A stretch of 64,000 nucleotides of DNA, taken from NCBI GenBank assembly GCA_035293805.1, contig DATGMD010000036.1, positions 1 to 64,000 of the forward strand. Reading direction: 5' to 3'. Each line of letters begins with the position of its first letter. Within the stretch, counting starts at the first letter, position 1. Of this stretch, positions 51,795 through 60,170 are shown piece by piece. The position numbers and the translations under genes are program-made. The notes under the pieces were generated by a model. That model had not been told where the DNA came from and did no database searches. It worked only from the letters and a program-made list of their open reading frames with translations. Source of the DNA: JAJPHF01 sp035293805 (lineage in GTDB: Bacteria; Chloroflexota; UBA6077; JAJPHF01).

Positions 51795-53559
51795 TGCTGT
51801 GCTGATTTTCACCTTTAGCCCGGTGCAGACGTTTATCGCCGAAGCGCGGCGGGTGAGCGATCTGCGCGCGGGGAGCCAGACGCTGGTGGCGCTCGCCAGG
51901 GCCGCGGGGACCGTGCTCCAGCAGCACGGCGAGCTCGTCTATCCGGCGAACGTGGACGCGTCACAGGACGCGCCGAACAAGCTGGTAGCGCTCGTGCCCT
52001 GGGAGCGCGCGGAGGCCGCCGTCCGCGCGGCGCAGGCAGCATTGCTCGCGGAGTGGCAGCGGCTCGCGGGGGCGGCGCGGGAGCGGTTTCGGCGGGACGT
52101 CGGCGCGCTGGCGCCCCAGGGCGACGCCATCTGGGAGGAGACCTGGCAGCGTCAAACACACACCTTGTGGGAGGTGTACTGGGCGGCCGCCGCCCAGGAC
52201 GGCTGCCCCTACGCCGAGGCCTACGAGCAGGCCAGCCGCGCGGTGGAGGCGGCCAAGCGGACGCGCGCCTTTGCGCCCGCCGAGGAGCCGGGGCTGAAGG
52301 ACAGCCTGAGCGGCCGCCGCGCGGCGCTGCACCTCGCCGGTCAGGATGCCAGAGCATACTGGCTCGCCGCGAGCGAGGCCGCGCCCCCGGCCCGGCTCCG
52401 CCCCGGCGGCCGCGAGCGCCTGGACGCGCTCGGCGTGATCAAACGGTTCAGTCCGCTTGCAGAAGGGGCGCGGCTGGCCTCGACCAGCACGGTGGCCAGC
52501 GCCGACTTCCTCGCGCGAGCCCGTCCCCACCTCGCCGCCTATCGCTCGGCGGTGGAAGCACTGCACCCCTACAAAGTCCGCGGCGATCCCGATTGGCCGT
52601 ACGACGGAGACCTGCTGTACCGGGAGACCCTGACCCCGGCGAGGTTGCAGGACAGCTACGGGCTACAGCAGCCGGACGATAGCGCGCTGGAGCGAGCGCG
52701 CGAGGCGTTGCACCATCTCTCCCGCGAGGCAGGCGGGCCCCCCTCGCCCTACTACGCCGTGCTGGTGCTCGACGGCGACGACATGGGCGCGCGCGTGGCC
52801 GATGGAGCCCGGGGCGGCCCGGCGGCGCACCGCCGATTAAGCGAGCGCCTGGCGGCGTTCGCGGCCGGGGCGCTCGCGGCGATGACGCCGTACGAAGCAC
52901 AGCCGGTGTATGCCGGGGGCGACGACGTGCTGCTGCTCGTCCCGCTGGCCCGGGCGTTGCCGCTGGCGCAGGTGTTGGCCCAACAATTCTTTGAGGTGAC
53001 GGGATGCACGGCGTCCGCTGGGCTGGCCATCGCCCACCACCTCTACCCGCTGGATGCGACCTTGCAGGCGGCGCGCGCCGCCGAGCAGCGGGCAAAATTG
53101 GTGCGGGGCAAGGCGGCGGTGGGGGTGCGCGTGGTGCGGCGCAGTGGCGAGACGACGGACCTGCGCAGTCCGTGGGCGGCGATGGGCGACACGTTTAGTG
53201 CATTGGTCGAATTGTTCCGGGAGGACCGCGACGGCCCGCCGTTGTCCGGTCGCTTCGCCTACGAGGTCGTGGGCATCGCGGCGGCGCTACCGGCCGCCGA
53301 TGCGCGCCTGGAGGGGGAGCTGCGGCGGCTGCTGGGCCGTCATCGGCAGGCGGGCCACCCGCGGGCGCCCGCCCCGGACGAGTGGGCGACGCGGCTCCGC
53401 GCGTGGGCGGCAGCGCTGGGCGAGACGACCGCGCAGGAGCCGGACGGGCACGATCCGGCCGGTGCCCCCTCGGAGCCGGCGGCAGCGCGGGAGGCGACGA
53501 GCGAACTCGGGCGCTGGCTGGTGTTCGCGCGGTTCGTGGCCGCGGGAGGGCGCGACTGA
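51787..53559 (+). CDS. cas10: Cas10/Cmr2 subunit, HD-less, with intact GGDD
   Basis: The 590-aa protein begins directly with F-T-F-S-P-V-Q-T-F-I-A-E-A-R-R-V-S-D-L, so no N-terminal HD nuclease is present. The first cyclase-like palm has D-G-D-D-M-G (residues 329-334). The second carries Y-A-G-G-D-D-V (GGDD at 377-380), the active site for cyclic-oligoadenylate synthesis. It is short compared with ~870-aa archaeal Cmr2, and no C-x2-C zinc pair is visible. It should act as a signal synthase without target-DNA cleavage. ATG 51787 overlaps Cmr1 by 8 nt; its stop overlaps Cmr3's ATG. Confidence 0.92.
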   Translation: MSDAVLIFTFSPVQTFIAEARRVSDLRAGSQTLVALARAAGTVLQQHGELVYPANVDASQDAPNKLVALVPWERAEAAVRAAQAALLAEWQRLAGAARERFRRDVGALAPQGDAIWEETWQRQTHTLWEVYWAAAAQDGCPYAEAYEQASRAVEAAKRTRAFAPAEEPGLKDSLSGRRAALHLAGQDARAYWLAASEAAPPARLRPGGRERLDALGVIKRFSPLAEGARLASTSTVASADFLARARPHLAAYRSAVEALHPYKVRGDPDWPYDGDLLYRETLTPARLQDSYGLQQPDDSALERAREALHHLSREAGGPPSPYYAVLVLDGDDMGARVADGARGGPAAHRRLSERLAAFAAGALAAMTPYEAQPVYAGGDDVLLLVPLARALPLAQVLAQQFFEVTGCTASAGLAIAHHLYPLDATLQAARAAEQRAKLVRGKAAVGVRVVRRSGETTDLRSPWAAMGDTFSALVELFREDRDGPPLSGRFAYEVVGIAAALPAADARLEGELRRLLGRHRQAGHPRAPAPDEWATRLRAWAAALGETTAQEPDGHDPAGAPSEPAAAREATSELGRWLVFARFVAAGGRD

Positions 53560-54629
53560 TGGACCTCTTCCTGGAACCGGTCGACGTGTGGCTGTTCCGC
53601 GATGGGCGCCCGTTCGACGCCCTCAGCGACCATCGGGCCGAAAGCGTCTTCCCGCCGTATCCCACGGTGCTCCAGGGCGCGATTCGGTCGCACCATCTGG
53701 TCGTTCAGGGCGTGGACCTGCGCGACCAGCGGGCGATTGCCGCGGCGGTCGGCACCGCGGACGACTTCAAGGACTTGCGGCTGCGCGGTCCGTTCCTGGC
53801 CCGGCGGGCAGCCGATACGGTAGTGCGGTTCCTGCCGCAGCCGGCCGACTCCATCGCCCTTCAGCGCGATGGCCGTTGGACTTTGCAGCCGGCCGCGCCG
53901 CCCCAACCGCCGCCCGCCACCTTGCTCACCAGCGCGCCCACGCCACGGCTGCTCGGTCTGGCGGACGCGCCGACGAAGGGCCGCGCGGGCCTGTGGCTGG
54001 CTGAGGCGGACTTGCGAGCCTACCTGCGGGGCGAGCCGGTCCGCGCCGTGGAAGGCGACACGCTGTTCTGCCGCGAGAGCCGCCTCGGCATCGGCATCAA
54101 CGACGCTCGACGGACCAGCGAGGAGGGCGCGCTGTACGAGGCCGACTTCATCCGGCCGCGGACAGACGTCGGGCTGTTGGCCGAGGTGCAAGGCTACACG
54201 GGTTGGCCGCCGCGGGGGCTGCTGCGGCTCGGCGGCGAGGCCCGCGGCGCCTCGTTCGAGCAGGTGTCGGCGCTCCGCTGGCCGGCGCCGCCGGACCCGC
54301 TGCCGGCGCGCTTCAAGCTGTACTTCGCGACGCCGACCTTCTTCCGCGATGGCTGGCGCCCGCTGGGCGAGGACTGGGGCGCTTACTTCGACGGCGGCGT
54401 CGAGCTCGTGGCGGCGGCGGTCGGGCGCTACGAGAGCGTGGGCGGCTTCGATCTGGCCCGCGCCAGCCACAAGCCCGCACGGCGCTACGTGCCGGCCGGC
54501 AGCGTCTATTACTTCGAGAGCGGCGGCGCGGCGCGGCTGCGTCCCGGCCTCGTGCAGCAGGCCGTGACGGATTGGGGCGCGGCGATCGGGTTCGGGCAGA
54601 TACTGGTCGAGGAGTGGGACCGTGTTTGA
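53559..54629 (+). CDS. cmr3: Type III-B RAMP protein Cmr3
   Basis: The 356-aa protein has L-E-P-V-D-V-W-L-F-R-D-G-R-P-F (residues 4-18), P-P-Y-P-T-V-L-Q-G-A-I-R-S (~33) and a C-terminal G-G-F-D-L…A-R-R-Y-V-P-A-G-S-V-Y-Y-F-E (~305-330), the usual Cmr3 blocks. Cmr3 binds Cas10 and the crRNA 5' tag. Its ATG shares one base with the Cas10 stop, and its end overlaps Cmr4's GTG by 8 nt, so expression is tightly coupled. Confidence 0.92.
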   Translation: MDLFLEPVDVWLFRDGRPFDALSDHRAESVFPPYPTVLQGAIRSHHLVVQGVDLRDQRAIAAAVGTADDFKDLRLRGPFLARRAADTVVRFLPQPADSIALQRDGRWTLQPAAPPQPPPATLLTSAPTPRLLGLADAPTKGRAGLWLAEADLRAYLRGEPVRAVEGDTLFCRESRLGIGINDARRTSEEGALYEADFIRPRTDVGLLAEVQGYTGWPPRGLLRLGGEARGASFEQVSALRWPAPPDPLPARFKLYFATPTFFRDGWRPLGEDWGAYFDGGVELVAAAVGRYESVGGFDLARASHKPARRYVPAGSVYYFESGGAARLRPGLVQQAVTDWGAAIGFGQILVEEWDRV

Positions 54630-55563
54630 GGCGACGGGATTGTTGTTCATCTACGTCGAAACGCCGCTCCACGCGGGCACGGCCCGCGGGCTCGGGGCCG
54701 TCGATCTGCCGATTCAGCGCGAGCGCACCACCCAGTACCCGATCGTCCAGGCGAGTAGCCTCAAGGGCCGGCTGCGAGCCGAAGCGCAGGCGCGCGGCAT
54801 GGACCGGGCCGTATGGGAGACGGTTTTCGGCCCGGCGCCGCCAGGCGCGAGCAATGGGGCCGGCGCGGCTCCGAGCGACCACGCGGGGGCTCTGTCGGTG
54901 GGCGATGCCAGCCTGCTGCTGTTCCCGGTGCGCTCGCTGGCGGGCGTCTTTGCCTGGGTGACGAGCCGCGATCTCCTGGCGCGGTTCCAGCGGCGGGCGG
55001 AGCTGGCCGGCACGCCGCCGGACTGGCGGCTGCCCGACGCGCCCGGCCGCGACGAGGCCTGGGTGAGCGGCGACGATCTGCTTGCCGGCGGCCAGGTCGT
55101 GCTTGAAGAGTTCAGCTTCCAGCCGCGCCAGGCGCCCGATGGATCGGTGGCCGCGATCGGCGCCTGGCTCGCGGCGCACGCTCTGCCCGCCGCCGCTGCC
55201 GGCCAGGACGACGTGTACGCGTACTGGCGCGAAGTCCTGCCGCGGCGGCTGTGCGTACTGCCCGAGGACGCCTGCCGCGACTTCGCGCTGTATGCCACGG
55301 AGGTGCAGACTCACGTGCGCCTGGACCCGGGTTCGAAGACCGTGGCTGACACCGGGCTGTGGACGACCGAGAGCCTTCCCGTGGACACCCTGCTATACGC
55401 GCCGCTATTGGCGACTGGCTCGCGAAGCGAGCGGAAGCTGGCGGCCAGCGCAGTGCTGCAAGAGGTCGCCGCGCTCGGGCTCGACCGCGTGCAGTTAGGC
55501 GGCGACGAGACGACCGGGCAAGGGATCGTGGCGCTGCGCTTCGTGCTGGGGGGCGCGTCGTGA
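54622..55563 (+). CDS. cmr4: Type III-B RAMP protein Cmr4 (target RNA nuclease subunit)
   Basis: The 313-aa protein shows L-H-A-G-T-A-R-G-L-G-A-V-D-L-P-I-Q-R-E-R (residues 16-35), where Asp28 corresponds to the catalytic Asp26 of Pyrococcus Cmr4. S-S-L-K-G-R-L-R follows at ~45-52. It forms the filament backbone that holds crRNA and cuts target RNA every six nucleotides. It starts with GTG 54622, overlapping cmr3. A second block L-Q-L…G-G-D-E-T-T-G-Q-G-I-V is near the C-terminus. No mutation of catalytic residues is seen. Confidence 0.93.
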   Translation: MFEATGLLFIYVETPLHAGTARGLGAVDLPIQRERTTQYPIVQASSLKGRLRAEAQARGMDRAVWETVFGPAPPGASNGAGAAPSDHAGALSVGDASLLLFPVRSLAGVFAWVTSRDLLARFQRRAELAGTPPDWRLPDAPGRDEAWVSGDDLLAGGQVVLEEFSFQPRQAPDGSVAAIGAWLAAHALPAAAAGQDDVYAYWREVLPRRLCVLPEDACRDFALYATEVQTHVRLDPGSKTVADTGLWTTESLPVDTLLYAPLLATGSRSERKLAASAVLQEVAALGLDRVQLGGDETTGQGIVALRFVLGGAS

Positions 55564-55595
55564 AGCCGCACGCCGCATCCGGAGAGGAGGCGCGC

Positions 55596-55985
55596 ATGAG
55601 TCAGCAGCGGTCGCTCGAGCAGGAGCGCGCCGGGCGGGCCTGGGAGTGCGTGCAGCAGGTCCAGGTCAATGGGAAGCACTATGCCGAAGACTACCGGCGG
55701 CTGGCGCGCGGCGCGCCGGCCGAAATCCAGGCGAACGGGCTCGGGCAGACATTGGCCTTCTGGCGGGCGAAGGGCACTGCCGCGCACGGCAAGCTTCTGA
55801 ACGACGTTGCCACCGCGTTGCGCGCTCGGTCGCTCGGAGGCGAAGGGCAGGACGTCGTGCGGTGGATCGCGCAAACCGCGACCACCGACGACTACCGGCG
55901 GGCGACGGTGGAGGCGATGGCGTTCCTGGGCTGGGTGAAGCGCTTCGCCGAAGCAGACTTACTGGGCGGGGGAAACGGCAGATGA
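55596..55985 (+). CDS. cmr5: Type III-B small subunit Cmr5
   Basis: The 129-aa helical protein starts at ATG 55596 (GGAGAGGAGG upstream) and contains A-Y-x-like positions R-A-W-E-C-V-Q-Q-V (~16-25), L-P-x-type blocks E-I-Q-A-N-G-L-G-Q-T-L-A-F (~47-60) and E-A-M-A-F-L-G-W-V-K-R-F-A-E-A-D-L (~107-124). These are Cmr5 signatures (I-x-x-N-G-L-G and W-L-K-R-F-A). It forms the inner filament that binds target RNA. Its stop overlaps the cmr6 start (ATGA). Confidence 0.9.
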   Translation: MSQQRSLEQERAGRAWECVQQVQVNGKHYAEDYRRLARGAPAEIQANGLGQTLAFWRAKGTAAHGKLLNDVATALRARSLGGEGQDVVRWIAQTATTDDYRRATVEAMAFLGWVKRFAEADLLGGGNGR

Positions 55986-57322
55986 GAGAGCCCCTTGGGC
56001 GGCGCCCGCCGGGGCGCCCGCCGGCCGGCCCCGAGGGCGGCGCGCCCCGCGGCCCCGGCCCCGCGTACTCGCTCCCGATTCCTCGGGCGAGCGCCGAAGC
56101 GTGGGAACGGCACCGGGACGTATCGCCACAGAACCCGGGACTGGTTTTCACGCGCTTTGCCCCGGACTGGGGCATACCGTCCCGCCCGCGGCCGGGAGAG
56201 CCCACGGCGAAGCAGCGCGGGCTGGAGACAGTGGTGGAGGCGGGCCAGCGGGGCGACGTACGGCTGCTCGTGGCCTGGAACCGGCGCTGGGAGGCGGCGG
56301 CCGCGGCAATCGGCGCCGAGCCCTTCGGCCTGGCGACCGAGTGGCGGCTGATCACGGGGCTCGGGCAGAGTGGGCCGCTGGAGGTGGGCTTCACCTTCCA
56401 TCGCTACGGCTTCCCCATGCTGCCTGCCAGCAGTGTGAAGGGCCTGGCGCGCGCGGCCGGCCGGCTCGCCGTAGCAGAGCGACTCGACGCCGCGGATCTC
56501 ACGCGACTGGACGAGGCGCTGAGCGCGCCGGACGACGCGGAGTTCCGGCGCCGCTTGCAGGTATGTGGGGCCGGGGCCGAGGCGGCGATGATGCTGGCCG
56601 CGGCCTTCCGCGCCATTTTCGGCACGCAGGCAGCAGCAGGACGCGCCGTGTTCCTGGACGCGATTCCTCGCGCCGTTCCTGGCCCGCCGCCGCGCCTTGA
56701 GCTGGACATCATGAATCCGCACTATCCCGAGCATTATGGCGCTGGGGCGCACCGACGCCCGCCGACGGACGATCAGAACCCGCGGCCCGTGTACTTCCTC
56801 GCCGTCGCGGCGGGCACGGCGTTTCGCTTCGCGGTGGGCTGGCGCGGCCCTCTCGACGCCGCGAGCCGCGAGCTGCGCGACCAGGCGCGGGCCTGGCTGG
56901 CGGATGGCCTGATGGCGCTCGGGGCGGGCGCGAAGACGAGCGCCGGGTATGGGTACTTCATCACGGGGCCGGGGGACGCGCCGCTCGCCCCTGCCGGCTC
57001 TGCCCGGGAAGTGGGCCACGAGCGACCCGGCGCGCCGGCAGGCACCACGACCGCGGCCATCGCCGCGCGTCCCGAGTTGCCGGCACGGCCGGCCGAGCCT
57101 GCGCCACCACCCGCGCCGCCACCCCCGCTAACTGTAACCCGCTATGGCGTCATCAGGGATATTGATTCGGCGAAGACGAAGCGCGGCCACGTCGAAGACG
57201 ACGAGACGCACGTCGTGTACCGGTTCAATACGGCGGTCATTCGGGGCAACTTCCCGCCGCGCCGGGCGCGTGTGCGGTTCGACTTGCAGGGCGACGAGGT
57301 CGTTCTGATTAGCAGACTGTGA
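55982..57322 (+). CDS. cmr6: Type III-B RAMP protein Cmr6 with extra C-terminal OB/cold-shock-like domain
   Basis: The 446-aa protein starts with a ~40-residue Pro/Gly/Arg tail, then the RAMP core (~60-325): L-I-T-G-L-G-Q-S-G-P-L-E-V-G, A-S-S-V-K-G-L-A-R-A (~148), D-I-M-N-P-H-Y, and the glycine-rich G-A-K-T-S-A-G-Y-G-Y. Typical Cmr6 ends there. Here an Ala/Pro linker (~327-382) leads to a ~64-residue module, G-V-I-R-D-I-D-S-A-K-T-K-R-G-H-V…R-V-R-F-D-L-Q-G-D-E-V-V. Its strand pattern resembles a cold-shock/OB domain, although aromatic RNP residues are not kept. ATG 55982 overlaps cmr5. The extra domain may add RNA binding at the complex's end. Confidence 0.9.
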   Translation: MREPLGRRPPGRPPAGPEGGAPRGPGPAYSLPIPRASAEAWERHRDVSPQNPGLVFTRFAPDWGIPSRPRPGEPTAKQRGLETVVEAGQRGDVRLLVAWNRRWEAAAAAIGAEPFGLATEWRLITGLGQSGPLEVGFTFHRYGFPMLPASSVKGLARAAGRLAVAERLDAADLTRLDEALSAPDDAEFRRRLQVCGAGAEAAMMLAAAFRAIFGTQAAAGRAVFLDAIPRAVPGPPPRLELDIMNPHYPEHYGAGAHRRPPTDDQNPRPVYFLAVAAGTAFRFAVGWRGPLDAASRELRDQARAWLADGLMALGAGAKTSAGYGYFITGPGDAPLAPAGSAREVGHERPGAPAGTTTAAIAARPELPARPAEPAPPPAPPPPLTVTRYGVIRDIDSAKTKRGHVEDDETHVVYRFNTAVIRGNFPPRRARVRFDLQGDEVVLISRL

Positions 57323-57378
57323 AACGAGCGGCGCGGCTCCGGGACTCGGCGGTAGGCGAAGTGGCAGGAGTGCGGAGA

Positions 57379-58626
57379 ATGCGGGCGGTCAGCTTCCTCG
57401 GGCTAAGCGACTATAGCGAAGCCTGCTACGTGTTTGATGGACGCGAGTGCCGCACGGCGTATTTCCCGGTCGCGGTGTGCGAGCTATTTGGGGCGCGCGA
57501 GCTGCGCCTGTTGATGACGGCCGCGGCGCGGGCAAAACACTTCGCTGGGCTGCAGGCGGACCTGGCCGCGCGCGGGCTCAGCGATATAGTGCGCGCAGTG
57601 GAGATTCCCGAGGGCAAGAGCGAGGCAGAGATCTGGGAGCTGTTCGACGCGCTGACAGGCGCGCTGCCGTCGTCGCCTGACGACGGGGTGCTGCTAGACG
57701 TCACGTTCGGTTACCGCTCGCTGCCAGTATTGGCGGTCATCGCGGCCGCCTACCTCCAGGTAGCGCGGGGTGTGCATATCGACAAGCTCGTGTACGGCGC
57801 CTGGGAGAGCCGGGACGAGCAAGGGCGAACGCCAGTGTTTGACCTGTCGCCCTTTCTGACCCTGCTGCGCTGGACTACCGCCACCGAGCAGTTCCTGCGC
57901 ACGGGGGAGGCGAAGCCGCTGACCCAAGCGCTGGAGGCGGCCCACAATCTCCCTCATCGGGCCACGCCTTCTGCTAGTGACTTGCCCCGACAATTGAAGA
58001 ACGTCGCAGGGGCGTTGGGCGAAGTCTCTCAGGCCATGCAGCTTGCCCGCCCCCACGCCATGATGGAGGCCGCGGCGACGCTCGCCCGTCGGTTGGAGAC
58101 GGCAGACAGCGAGGCCACGCGCTGGGCCAAGCCGTTCGCGGTCCTGCTCGACCGCGTGCGCGCGGACTACGCGCCGCTGGCGTTGAGCGATCCACTCTCC
58201 GATGCCCGGCGCGATCTGGATGTGCAGCGCCGTCTGCTGGATTGGTACGTGGAGCGGGGGCGCGCGGTTGAGGCAATCTTGCTGGCGCGAGAGTACGTCA
58301 TCTCGAGCTTTATCCTTCAGCACGGCTGGGATGTGATCGCCGACCGCGACCATGCAGAAAAGCTGCTCAGTGAGGCGGCAGCGGCCAAGCGGACGAAGCA
58401 AACCGCAGGGGAGACGGCAGCGGGTCACGGGGCCGTGCAGGTCGACGACTCCTGGGCGCAACTGTGGAACCAGATCGGCGATCTGCGCAATGACGTGGCG
58501 CACTGCGGGATGCGTCGCTCGCCCCGACCGGTGCGCAGCATTCTCGGCGACGTGGCGAAGCTCCCGGCACAGCTTGCCAGCTTGATCACGCCGCCCATGT
58601 CAGGCGCGGGAGGCGTGCGCCGGTGA
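57379..58626 (+). CDS. CARF-HEPN ribonuclease (TM1812/Csx1 class)
   Basis: The 415-aa protein has the TIGR02221-like start A-V-S-F-L-G-L-S-D-Y-S-E-A, then D-V-T-F-G-Y-R-S-L-P-V-L (~residues 112-123) and Y-G-A-W-E, the CARF signature for cyclic-oligoadenylate binding. The C-terminal helical domain contains R-N-D-V-A-H (Arg370 to His375), a canonical R-x4-H HEPN RNase site. It probably degrades RNA when activated by Cas10 signals. ATG 57379 is chosen; GTG 57319 would add 20 residues. Its stop overlaps the csx15 GTG by four bases. Confidence 0.88.
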   Translation: MRAVSFLGLSDYSEACYVFDGRECRTAYFPVAVCELFGARELRLLMTAAARAKHFAGLQADLAARGLSDIVRAVEIPEGKSEAEIWELFDALTGALPSSPDDGVLLDVTFGYRSLPVLAVIAAAYLQVARGVHIDKLVYGAWESRDEQGRTPVFDLSPFLTLLRWTTATEQFLRTGEAKPLTQALEAAHNLPHRATPSASDLPRQLKNVAGALGEVSQAMQLARPHAMMEAAATLARRLETADSEATRWAKPFAVLLDRVRADYAPLALSDPLSDARRDLDVQRRLLDWYVERGRAVEAILLAREYVISSFILQHGWDVIADRDHAEKLLSEAAAAKRTKQTAGETAAGHGAVQVDDSWAQLWNQIGDLRNDVAHCGMRRSPRPVRSILGDVAKLPAQLASLITPPMSGAGGVRR

Positions 58627-59006
58627 TCGTACTGAACTTCGCGCACCCGCTGACGGCGCGGCAGCAGAGTGAGATCGCGGCGCTGCTCGGGGAGGCGGTC
58701 GAGCGCGTGGTCGAGGTGGCGAGCCAGGTGGACGTGCAGCAGCCGCTGGCGCCCCAGGCGGCGGCGCTGGCAGACGCCTGCGGCCTGTCGGCAGCGGAGT
58801 GGCAGACGCTGCCACTGCTCGTCAATCCGCCGTCGCTGAATTTTCTGGCCCTCGCGCTCCTGGCGGAGCTGCACGGGCGGTGCGGCTACTTCCCGGCGCA
58901 CCTGCGGCTGCGCCCGGTGCAGCGGGCCAGCCCGCCACGGTACGAGGTGGCCGAGGTGCTCGACTTGCAGCCAATCCGTGACGGGGCTCGGCAACGGCGA
59001 GGCTGA
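58623..59006 (+). CDS. csx15: Csx15 family protein
   Basis: The 127-aa protein, V-L-N-F-A-H-P-L-T-A-R-Q at the N-terminus, then L-S-A-A-E-W-Q-T-L-P-L-L-V-N-P-P-S-L-N-F (~residues 57-76) and E-L-H-G-R-C-G-Y-F-P, is a clear Csx15 match. The fold is CARF-like, and the family has been proposed to act as a ring nuclease that removes cyclic oligoadenylate; that role is not visible in sequence. It overlaps the CARF-HEPN gene by four bases, so receptor and likely off-switch are co-translated. Confidence 0.85.
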   Translation: MIVLNFAHPLTARQQSEIAALLGEAVERVVEVASQVDVQQPLAPQAAALADACGLSAAEWQTLPLLVNPPSLNFLALALLAELHGRCGYFPAHLRLRPVQRASPPRYEVAEVLDLQPIRDGARQRRG

Positions 59007-59037
59007 GCGGCGACCAGGTTACCGGGAGGGAGCGGCT

Positions 59038-60090
59038 ATGTTTGACCTCGCCGTCCACCTGCTGCGCTTCCGCGCGGAGGTGACGAGCCCGCTGCGGCTG
59101 CCGCCTGCCGCCGGCGCGGCGCTGCGCGGGGCGTTATTCGCGGCGCTGCGGCAGCAGTTCTGCCTGGCCGCCGGCGGCACGGACTGCGGCCGGCCCGCCG
59201 TGGCGGCGAGCTGTCCCGTGTGCTTCCTACTGGCGCCGGTCGAGGCGGGCAATCTCCGCGGCCAGGACGTGCCGCGCCCATACGTCCTGCGCGTGCCGCC
59301 CAAGGGGCCGCTGGCCTATGCGCCCGGCCAGACCTTCGAGTTCGGGCTCGCCACCTTCGGGCGGGCGCTGGGCACGTTCCCCTACGCGCTGCTCGGCGTG
59401 CAGGCCATGGGGGAGCGCGGGCTGGGCGCGGGGCGCGGCGGCAGCTTCCGGCTGACCGAGGTATGGGCCGAGAACCCGCTCGCCGGCCGCCAGGAGCGCA
59501 TCTACCGCGCGCCCGACCGCCAGGTGCGCACCCCCGCGCTGCCGATCGACGCCGCGCAAGTGGCCGCCGAGGCCACGGCGCTGGCGGCCCAGTTATCAGC
59601 GGTCAGCAGTCAGCCGTCAGCCGCGAGCGGGGCGCGGCAAGCGGCGCCCCTACAGGCCAGTCCCCACTCAGCACTCAGCACTCAGCACTCAGCACTTCGC
59701 TTGTCGCTGCGGAGCCCGACGCGCCTCATCGAGGCCGGACGGCTGGTGAAGCCCGACAGTTTCCAGCTACGGACGCTCCTCGCGCGGCTGCTGGAGCGGC
59801 TGGACGCGCTCGGCGCGCGCTACGGCGCCGGCCCCACGGGCGCCGACCCGGCGGCGCTGCTGCGGCAAGCGGAGGCGGTGCGCATCGTCGAGCGCCGGCT
59901 CGCCTGGCGCGACCTCTTCCGGGCGTCCGGTCGCCATGGGCGCATGCTGCCGATGGGCGGGCTGGTCGGCGAGGTCGTGCTAGAGGGCGACCTGGCGCCG
60001 CTGCTGCCCTGGCTCGTATGGGGCACGCTCGTCCACGTCGGCAAAGACGCGGCCATGGGCAATGGCGCTATCGCCCTCGCCGCCCTGTGA
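59038..60090 (+). CDS. cas6: CRISPR pre-crRNA endoribonuclease Cas6, with inserted repeat segment
   Basis: The 350-aa protein has the Cas6 (PF10040-like) start V-H-L-L-R-F-R-A-E and C-terminal block G-G-L-V-G-E-V-V-L-E-G-D-L…G-T-L-V-H-V-G-K-D-A-A-M-G-N-G-A. The last part is the glycine-rich loop. Cysteines C-G-R-P…C-P-V-C-F (~45-62) may bind zinc. Residues ~186-221 are a Ser/Gln/Ala-rich segment coded by intergenic-type repeats (see findings). I could not single out a catalytic His. ATG 59038 has GGGAGGGAG and lies 31 nt after csx15. It should mature the crRNAs for Cmr and possibly for the Cas3-linked system. Confidence 0.88.
   Translation: MFDLAVHLLRFRAEVTSPLRLPPAAGAALRGALFAALRQQFCLAAGGTDCGRPAVAASCPVCFLLAPVEAGNLRGQDVPRPYVLRVPPKGPLAYAPGQTFEFGLATFGRALGTFPYALLGVQAMGERGLGAGRGGSFRLTEVWAENPLAGRQERIYRAPDRQVRTPALPIDAAQVAAEATALAAQLSAVSSQPSAASGARQAAPLQASPHSALSTQHSALRLSLRSPTRLIEAGRLVKPDSFQLRTLLARLLERLDALGARYGAGPTGADPAALLRQAEAVRIVERRLAWRDLFRASGRHGRMLPMGGLVGEVVLEGDLAPLLPWLVWGTLVHVGKDAAMGNGAIALAAL
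59593..59700. repeat. In-frame repeat insertion inside cas6 (includes CACTCAG tandem)
   Basis: This segment contains a CAG-T-CAGC-type tract (~59600-59625) and a hairpin GGCGC…GCGCC-type palindrome (~59632-59654). It also holds CACTCAG repeated four times plus CACTT (59665-59697). A similar GCACGCAGCACTTAGCACT string lies in the intergenic space at ~7260-7290. The length keeps the reading frame. Confidence 0.75.
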
Positions 60091-60170
60091 GCCGCCTGTC
60101 GAACTTTTCCTGCGGGCGCGGAATGGTCATCGAGGCCACGCCGCAGGCCGCGGCCGGCGAGGAGGACGAG

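Noticed and set aside
51787..53559. HD nuclease domain in Cas10
   Set aside because: The protein begins directly at the Cmr2 N-terminal block and no H-D pair with downstream metal ligands is visible; the overlap with Cmr1 leaves no room for an N-terminal extension.
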